From Tissierellia bacterium (GTDB lineage Bacteria; Bacillota; Clostridia; Peptostreptococcales; Acidaminobacteraceae): a stretch of 48,145 nt of DNA. The stretch lies in assembly GCA_012727635.1 (NCBI GenBank), contig JAAYGQ010000109.1, forward strand, positions 1-48,145, read 5' to 3'. Both the position numbers and the translations under genes were made by a program. Within the stretch, counting starts at the first letter, position 1. Each line of letters begins with the position of its first letter. Shown here piece by piece: positions 42,678 through 48,145 of this stretch. The notes below the pieces were generated by a model that worked only from the letters and a program-made list of their open reading frames with translations, was not told where the DNA came from and searched no databases.

Positions 42678-44044
42678 GTTGTTCCCTCTTTACTGTCTTT
42701 AATTTGCACGCCAAGAGCCACTAGTTTATCACGAATTTCGTCGGCTTTGCCATAGTTTTTATCTAACTTAGCCAAATGTCTTTCCTCTACCATCTTTTCG
42801 ATTTCCTCTTTAAGAGTGTCATCGATGGCTTTTTCTTCAAAAAGCCCCAGTTGTAGAACACTGTCCATGCGTCTTATGGCATGGGCCTTTTCACCGGAAG
42901 AAAGCTCGGTGTCTTTAAGGCAATCGTAGAGCACAGTAAGGGCATTGGCCGTGTTGAGATCTGTTGCCATAGGAGTTAAAAAGGCTTTCCAATAGGCCGA
43001 GGTTTTCACGGGAGGATCCAGGGCCAGGCACCTTGCTTTAAGCTTGGCGAAGGCTTCCTTGGCCCCATCCAGTGCTTCGAAACTAAAAAGCAGTTGACGT
43101 CGATAATGACTTCCCAGTAAAAAATATTTGTAATCCATGGGGTCATAGCCAAGACTCTTTAAATAAGCAAGACTCAGAAACTCACCCCGGGACTTGCTCA
43201 TCTTTCCTTCATTATCTATTAGCCATTCGGCATGCCACCAATAATTGACCCATTTTTCTCCTGTATAACTTTCACTTTGGGCAATTTCATTGGTATGGTG
43301 GGTAGGAATGTGATCGATACCACCGCAGTGGATATCCATACGGGGGCCAAAGGCATTCATTGCAATCACCGAGCACTCCAAATGCCATCCGGGATAGCCC
43401 TCACCATAAATAGAATCCCAGCGCATTTGCTGGTTGTCGAATTTTGATTGGGTAAACCAAAGCACAAAATCAAAGGGATTCTTTTTATTCTTATCCGGGA
43501 GCACATCCTCTCTGGCACCTATTTGCAAATTTTCTAGGGGCATACGAGAAAGTTCGTTGTATCTGGGAAATTTACTAATATCAAAATAAACATTGCCACC
43601 GGCCTGGTAGGTAAAGCCTTTTTCTTCTAATACTTTTATAAAGTTTACATAGTCATCGATATGATCTGTTGCCTTTTCAAGAATATTGGGTCTTTTTAAA
43701 CGCAACTCGTCATAGTCTTTAAAAAAAGCTTTGGTATAATAATCGGCAATTTCCCAAACGGTTTTCTTTTCTCTTTTGGCACCCAGTAGCATTTTGTCAT
43801 CGCCCTCATCCCCATCATCGGTAAGATGCCCTACATCGGTTATATTCATGGCTCTTTCTACTTTGTAGCCCAATGCCTCCAGGGTCCGAACAAGGATGTC
43901 TTCGCTAACATAGGTACGCATATTCCCTATATGGGCATAGTTGTAAACCGTAGGACCGCAGGTGTAGATACTAACGCGATCTTCACGAAGAGGAACAAAG
44001 TCCTCTAGCTGCAAACTTAAAGAATTGTATAATTTGAGCTTCAT
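42662..44044 (-). CDS. cysS: Cysteinyl-tRNA synthetase
   Basis: ORF; CGPTVYNYAHIGNMRTYV, KMSKSRGEFLSL. Confidence 0.98.
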   Translation of the reverse strand: MKLKLYNSLSLQLEDFVPLREDRVSIYTCGPTVYNYAHIGNMRTYVSEDILVRTLEALGYKVERAMNITDVGHLTDDGDEGDDKMLLGAKREKKTVWEIADYYTKAFFKDYDELRLKRPNILEKATDHIDDYVNFIKVLEEKGFTYQAGGNVYFDISKFPRYNELSRMPLENLQIGAREDVLPDKNKKNPFDFVLWFTQSKFDNQQMRWDSIYGEGYPGWHLECSVIAMNAFGPRMDIHCGGIDHIPTHHTNEIAQSESYTGEKWVNYWWHAEWLIDNEGKMSKSRGEFLSLAYLKSLGYDPMDYKYFLLGSHYRRQLLFSFEALDGAKEAFAKLKARCLALDPPVKTSAYWKAFLTPMATDLNTANALTVLYDCLKDTELSSGEKAHAIRRMDSVLQLGLFEEKAIDDTLKEEIEKMVEERHLAKLDKNYGKADEIRDKLVALGVQIKDSKEGTTWEMN

Positions 44045-45468
44045 AATACCTCCCGGGCCTGGTCCAGCCTATGGATCACTCTTTCTCTGCCCAGAAGAGC
44101 TATGGTTGTCACTAGATCCGAACCGTGCATGGTTCCACTTATCCCTACTCTGATAGGCATAAATAGTTGTTTTCCCTTGATTTTCAGTTCTTTTTGGCAT
44201 TCCTTAATAGCATTTTTAATGCCTTCTTTATCATAATTCTCTAGTTGTCCAAGTTTATCGGCAAAAACCTGCAAGAGCTCAGCTACATGGGACTCTCTAA
44301 GAATCTCCAGGGCTTCTTCTTCCACCACCAACTCATCTTTGTAGAATTCCTCTATATAAGGAAGAAGATCATTGACTCGATCCACTTTTTCCTTTACCAG
44401 TTCAATGATTTCCAAAACATGGGCTTCATCGGCGTCTTCTAGAGAATCCTTAGGAAGAAGATCAAAAAGTCTTTTATTATCTGCTTGGCGAATATAGTGA
44501 TTGTTAATGAAGTTTAGTTTGTCTATATCAAAAATCCCGCTGCTCCTTGAAACTCTCTCAAAGCTAAAGCTCTGAATCATCTCATCCATATCCATAATTT
44601 CTCGCTCATCGCCGGGATTCCAACCTACTAGGGCCAAGAAATTAACGAGAGCCTCGGGAAGATACCCCTTGTTCCTGAAATCAGAAACCGAAACGTCTCC
44701 TTCTCTTTTACTTAGTTTTTTTCTATGGATGTTTAGAATATTGGGAAGATGGGCAAAATAAGGCCTCTCCCATCCAAAGTAATCATAGAGTACAAGATGT
44801 TTTGGAGTGGAGCTTAGCCACTCTTCCCCGCGGATTACATGGCTTATTTCCATAAGATGATCATCCACCACTACAGCAAGATGGTAGGTAGGAAAACCAT
44901 CGGATTTTTGAATGACCTGATCGTCACTATCATCGGAATTCATAGAAATTCTTCCCCGAACAAGATCCTCAAAGACCAGCTCCTGGTCCCGGGGCATCTT
45001 AAGCCGAATGACGTGATTCTCTCCTGCTTCTATTCTTTTTTTCGCTTCTTCCAAGGATAGATTTCTACAGTGTCCATCGTAACCATGGTGGCCTTGTTCT
45101 CTTAAACCATCAAGACGCTCTTTGGAGCAGAAGCAGGCATAGGCCTTCTCTTCCTCTACAAGGCGCTGAACATAGCCCGCATAGATCTCCAGACGATGGC
45201 TTTGGGTATAGGGCCCAAAGTCTCCAAGGTCTTTTATTTCACCATCCAAATGACTGGGACCCTCATCATGTATGACCCCGGTCCATTCCATTTCTCTTAG
45301 AAGATTTTCAACAGCATCCTCTACTAGTCTGGACTGGTCGGTGTCCTCAATGCGCAGTATATACTTGCCCTGATGATGATGGGCATATAAATAACAATAA
45401 AGGGCTGTGCGAAGACTGCCCACATGAACATAGCCCGTGGGGCTAGGCGCAAAACGTACACGTACCAC
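44041..45468 (-). CDS. gltX: Glutamyl-tRNA synthetase
   Basis: ORF; RFAPSPTGYVHVGSLRTALYCYLYA, KKLSKREGDVSV. Confidence 0.98.
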   Translation of the reverse strand: MVRVRFAPSPTGYVHVGSLRTALYCYLYAHHHQGKYILRIEDTDQSRLVEDAVENLLREMEWTGVIHDEGPSHLDGEIKDLGDFGPYTQSHRLEIYAGYVQRLVEEEKAYACFCSKERLDGLREQGHHGYDGHCRNLSLEEAKKRIEAGENHVIRLKMPRDQELVFEDLVRGRISMNSDDSDDQVIQKSDGFPTYHLAVVVDDHLMEISHVIRGEEWLSSTPKHLVLYDYFGWERPYFAHLPNILNIHRKKLSKREGDVSVSDFRNKGYLPEALVNFLALVGWNPGDEREIMDMDEMIQSFSFERVSRSSGIFDIDKLNFINNHYIRQADNKRLFDLLPKDSLEDADEAHVLEIIELVKEKVDRVNDLLPYIEEFYKDELVVEEEALEILRESHVAELLQVFADKLGQLENYDKEGIKNAIKECQKELKIKGKQLFMPIRVGISGTMHGSDLVTTIALLGRERVIHRLDQAREVL

Positions 45469-45719
45469 TAGTCGTTCCTCCTAAATATCAAATGCATTTT
45501 GCTCATCACAAAATCATAGCTGTCACTATCATGGGGCTTTGTGCAACCAGAACAATCCTTGAGCCCATCATGATAGCTGTAATTTCCACCACATTCTTCA
45601 CCCAGTAAATAAAGGGGACAATAGCAAAAGAGGCAGTTAAAGTCCTCCTTTTCCACACCTTTATGACAGGGGAAATATTCGCATTTTTGATTGGGATTGA
45701 ATTTATAATTTTCAGTCAT
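45468..45719 (-). CDS. Cysteine-rich small domain protein (PF04071-like)
   Basis: CEYFPCHKG...CLFCYCPLY...ECGGNY...CSGCTKPH; 8 cysteines in 83 aa. Confidence 0.75.
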   Translation of the reverse strand: MTENYKFNPNQKCEYFPCHKGVEKEDFNCLFCYCPLYLLGEECGGNYSYHDGLKDCSGCTKPHDSDSYDFVMSKMHLIFRRND

Positions 45720-46203
45720 GCTGTCTACCTTTTCTCGCCAAAAGAACGATGCTTAAGGCAGCTAGTCCTTCTTTTTTACCTAGAGCACCCATTCTTTCCG
45801 TAGTCGTTGCTTTTATATTAATTGCTTCCTTAGATAATTGACAGAGCTTACTTAAGTTATCTTTGATTTCTTCTTTGTAAGGGGACAGTCTGGGCTCTTC
45901 TCCAATGATAGTCAAATCCATGTTAAGGATAGTATACTCCCTTTGCTCCACTCGTTTTAGAGTATCCAGCAGAATTGTTTTGCTATCAAGATCCTTCCAC
46001 CTGGGATCCTCATCATTGTAATGCTCCCCAATATCACCAAGACCCAGGGCACCTAAAAGAGCATCACAGAGGCTATGGATTAACACATCGGCGTCACTGT
46101 GGCCAAGAAGCCCTAGAGGATAAACAATTTCTATCCCTCCAAGAATTAGCTTTCTATTTTCAGCAAAGCGATGAAAGTCTATTCCCTGTCCAACGCGCAT
46201 CAT
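45712..46203 (-). CDS. ispF: 2-C-methyl-D-erythritol 2,4-cyclodiphosphate synthase
   Basis: ORF; GQGIDFHRF, LLGHSDADVLIHSLCDALLGALGLGDIG. Confidence 0.97.
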   Translation of the reverse strand: MMRVGQGIDFHRFAENRKLILGGIEIVYPLGLLGHSDADVLIHSLCDALLGALGLGDIGEHYNDEDPRWKDLDSKTILLDTLKRVEQREYTILNMDLTIIGEEPRLSPYKEEIKDNLSKLCQLSKEAINIKATTTERMGALGKKEGLAALSIVLLARKGRQHD

Positions 46204-46838
46204 TTGAGGTACCTCATATCCTGGGGGGAGGTTATTTTCCGATTGGCTTCGGATCCCTCTATGACGTAAACCTTCTCGCCTATAAATTCCAGAGCTGAAG
46301 CGTCATCACTAACGATAGCTCCAAGCTCTTTAACTGTATTATAAGCTTTTTTTAGTTTAGCTACACAGGATCCTTGGGGGGTTTGCACAAGTACGTGATC
46401 TTCTCTTGGCAGAGTTCTCTTTACTTTCCCGTTTTCTACAGCCTTAAGGGTGTCGTTGATGGGGGTTGCTAAGATAAAGCTCTTTTTCTCCCTGGCCATG
46501 GCAAAACAAGCATCCAGCAACTCCGCGGTTAAAAAAGGGCGAGCACCATCATGTATAAACACGTAATCCTCATCCTTAAGGATATTTAAGCCGCTGATTA
46601 CTGAGTCCTGTCTCTGCTTGCCACCGGGAACAACAAGACATCCCCTTTGCCTAGCAAGACTTTCTATATGGGAATCAGAAGTAACCACTATGGTGGCGGT
46701 AAATCTTGGATCCAGGCTAAAAAGATCCATGGTATTTTCTATTACGGTTTTTCCCCGTAGCGGAAGAAGTAGCTTATTTATACCCTCTCCCATACGTCTG
46801 CTTTTGCCTGCGGCAACAATAATAGCATAGATTGCCAT
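46200..46838 (-). CDS. ispD: 2-C-methyl-D-erythritol 4-phosphate cytidylyltransferase
   Basis: Start trimmed to MAIYAIIVAAGKSRRMG; FIHDGARPFLT. Confidence 0.96.
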   Translation of the reverse strand: MAIYAIIVAAGKSRRMGEGINKLLLPLRGKTVIENTMDLFSLDPRFTATIVVTSDSHIESLARQRGCLVVPGGKQRQDSVISGLNILKDEDYVFIHDGARPFLTAELLDACFAMAREKKSFILATPINDTLKAVENGKVKRTLPREDHVLVQTPQGSCVAKLKKAYNTVKELGAIVSDDASALEFIGEKVYVIEGSEANRKITSPQDMRYLK

Positions 46839-46904
46839 AGTAAATCCACCTCTCTGTTTTCTCTTTCCAATCATACCACAGCTAGTCTGATAAAGTCGAT
46901 AAGA

Positions 46905-46940
46905 CAAAAAAAGGCCACTCTTTTAGAGTAGCCTTTTTTT
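46905..46940 (-). terminator. Terminator of csp copy 1
   Basis: Minus strand GGCTACTC-TAAAA-GAGTGGCC-TTTTTTT. Confidence 0.85.
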
Positions 46941-46956
46941 ATTCGCTAATGATGGA

Positions 46957-47172
46957 TTATGCGTCTACGCGTACGTTAACGGCGCGTTCGCCTTTTCCGC
47001 TGCGGGCGTCATCTTCGATATCAAAGCTGACTTTTTGGCCTTCGCGAAGTTCTCTATATCCGTCACCTTGAAGAGCTGAGAAGTGAACAAATACGTCACC
47101 GCCGCCATCTTCACGTGAGATAAAACCAAATCCTTTAGTAGCGTTAAACCATTTTACTGTTCCTTTATTCAT
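46957..47172 (-). CDS. Cold-shock protein, CspA family (copy 1)
   Basis: [38 protein letters not shown]; 71 aa. Confidence 0.97.
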   Translation of the reverse strand: MNKGTVKWFNATKGFGFISREDGGGDVFVHFSALQGDGYRELREGQKVSFDIEDDARSGKGERAVNVRVDA

Positions 47173-47210
47173 GAAAGAAACCTCCAAAAATATATTTACT
47201 TCCATGAACT

Positions 47211-47248
47211 AAAAACGCCTATCATTACATATTGATGTAAAAATAGGC
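47211..47248 (-). promoter_or_regulatory. Terminator-like hairpin in csp copy 1 leader
   Basis: Minus strand GCCTATTTTTACAT-CAAT-ATGTAATGATAGGC-GTTTTT. Confidence 0.6.
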
Positions 47249-47276
47249 TGGTATTGGCACATCGAAATATAACTTA

Positions 47277-47305
47277 ATGATACAGTATGATTGTCAATTT
47301 GTAAA
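47277..47305 (-). promoter_or_regulatory. Promoter of csp copy 1
   Basis: Minus strand TTTACA (47300-47305), 17 bp, TATCAT (47277-47282); same -35/-10/spacing in copy 2. Confidence 0.65.
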
Positions 47306-47487
47306 GCCCTATTTTTAATAAATCGAAAATAGATTTTATGCTAAGTTATTGCCAGTTGCTCGGGCAACAAGTTGACATTCTCTAAGCCTGTTTTTCTCCT
47401 TAGAATATATTTATCCACTAGAGGACTATAAAATTCTTCGCTATCCCCTCGATCCAACCCAAGGCCACTATCCCTATATGGTCTTAA

Positions 47488-47525
47488 AATAAAAAGAGGT
47501 CCACTCTAATGAATAGACCTCTTTG
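47488..47525 (-). terminator. Terminator of csp copy 2
   Basis: Minus strand AAAGAGGTC...GACCTCTTTTTATTTT. Confidence 0.8.
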
Positions 47526-47543
47526 CTAGTTTTTAGTTTATTA

Positions 47544-47759
47544 TTATGCTTCTACGCGTACGTTAACAGCACGTTCGCCTTTACCGTTTCTAGTGTCATC
47601 TTCAAGATCAAAGCTTACTTTTTGACCTTCGCGAAGTTCTCTATATCCGTCGCCTTGAATAGCAGAAAAATGTACAAATACATCGCCTCCACCATCTTCA
47701 CGTGATATAAAACCAAATCCTTTTGTAGCGTTAAACCATTTTACTGTTCCTTTATTCAT
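47544..47759 (-). CDS. Cold-shock protein, CspA family (copy 2)
   Basis: 71 aa, about five substitutions relative to copy 1. Confidence 0.97.
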   Translation of the reverse strand: MNKGTVKWFNATKGFGFISREDGGGDVFVHFSAIQGDGYRELREGQKVSFDLEDDTRNGKGERAVNVRVEA

Positions 47760-47798
47760 GAAAGAAACCTCCTAAAATATATTTACTTCCATGACACT

Positions 47799-47838
47799 AA
47801 AAAAGCCCATTTTTTACATATTGATGTAAAAATAGGCT
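47799..47838 (-). promoter_or_regulatory. Terminator-like hairpin in csp copy 2 leader
   Basis: Minus strand AGCCTATTTTTACAT-CAAT-ATGTAAAAAATGGGCT-TTTTT. Confidence 0.65.
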
Positions 47839-47865
47839 GGTATTGGTACATCGAAATATAACTAT

Positions 47866-47894
47866 ATGATACAGCATGATTGTGAGCTTGTAAA
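47866..47894 (-). promoter_or_regulatory. Promoter of csp copy 2
   Basis: Minus strand TTTACA (47889-47894), 17 bp, TATCAT (47866-47871). Confidence 0.65.
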
Positions 47895-48107
47895 GGACTT
47901 TTTCCCTTTACTTAAATTTATTCCTCTATATTTCCCCTTTAATTCTCGTTTTTTCTCTATTAAATGAAATTCTTTAATGGGAGAATGAGGGTTTTTATCT
48001 CAATAAAAACCACCTTGACATTTAGTAGGTTCTAGTGCTATTTTTAGCATAGTTCCACGCATTTGCTAGAGTTTTGCCCTAGAGGGATTTTCTAGCTTGG
48101 AGGAAAT

Positions 48108-48145
48108 ATGTTCGATTTATTACATGAACTCAAATGGTTTTATAG
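48108..48145 (+). CDS. Truncated 5' end of a plus-strand gene (MFDLLHELKWFY...; possibly an ABC exporter N-terminus)
   Basis: GGAGG RBS at 48099-48103 followed by ATG at 48108; open to window end. Confidence 0.45.
   Translation, partial: MFDLLHELKWFY

Noticed and set aside
47355-47368. GTTGC-TCGG-GCAAC hairpin between the csp copies
   Set aside because: Only 5-bp arms, no T-run, no adjacent gene logic
1-48145. Search for CRISPR arrays, transposases, integrases, phage genes, toxin-antitoxin pairs, retrons, biosynthetic clusters
   Set aside because: None seen; essentially all coding capacity is assigned to housekeeping genes

Overview
The window is a low-GC Firmicutes (Clostridia-like) housekeeping locus, almost entirely on the minus strand. 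In minus-strand transcription order it contains: two csp genes; ispD-ispF-Cys-rich protein-gltX-cysS-mrnC-small membrane protein-rlmB; tRNA-Thr(GGT); rpmG-secE-nusG-rplK-rplA-rplJ-rplL; nagA-cutC-DUF1177-like; rpoB-rpoC; rpsL-rpsG-fusA-tuf; the S10/spc/alpha ribosomal superoperon through rplQ; ecfA1-ecfA2-ecfT-truA; and rplM-rpsI. A short-chain fatty acid (AtoE-type) transporter and a HAD phosphatase follow, and an M42-type aminopeptidase lies on the plus strand. I see no CRISPR, prophage, transposon, toxin-antitoxin or defence system, and I do not find an obvious new multi-gene system. The most interesting signals are regulatory or context-based: (1) two csp genes share a leader with a terminator-like hairpin and a possible mutually exclusive antiterminator; (2) the AtoE-type transporter has a ~160-nt leader with three perfect inverted repeats and a possible alternative pairing; (3) a perfect 9-6-9 inverted repeat overlaps the rpmG-secE-nusG promoter -10; (4) nagA-cutC-DUF1177 genes split rplJL from rpoBC; (5) the S10 leader has repeated CGGGACAT elements; (6) S12 carries Arg where Lys (K87/K88) is normally found. 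Family names come from reading the translations, not from database searches. Promoter and hairpin calls were made by eye.
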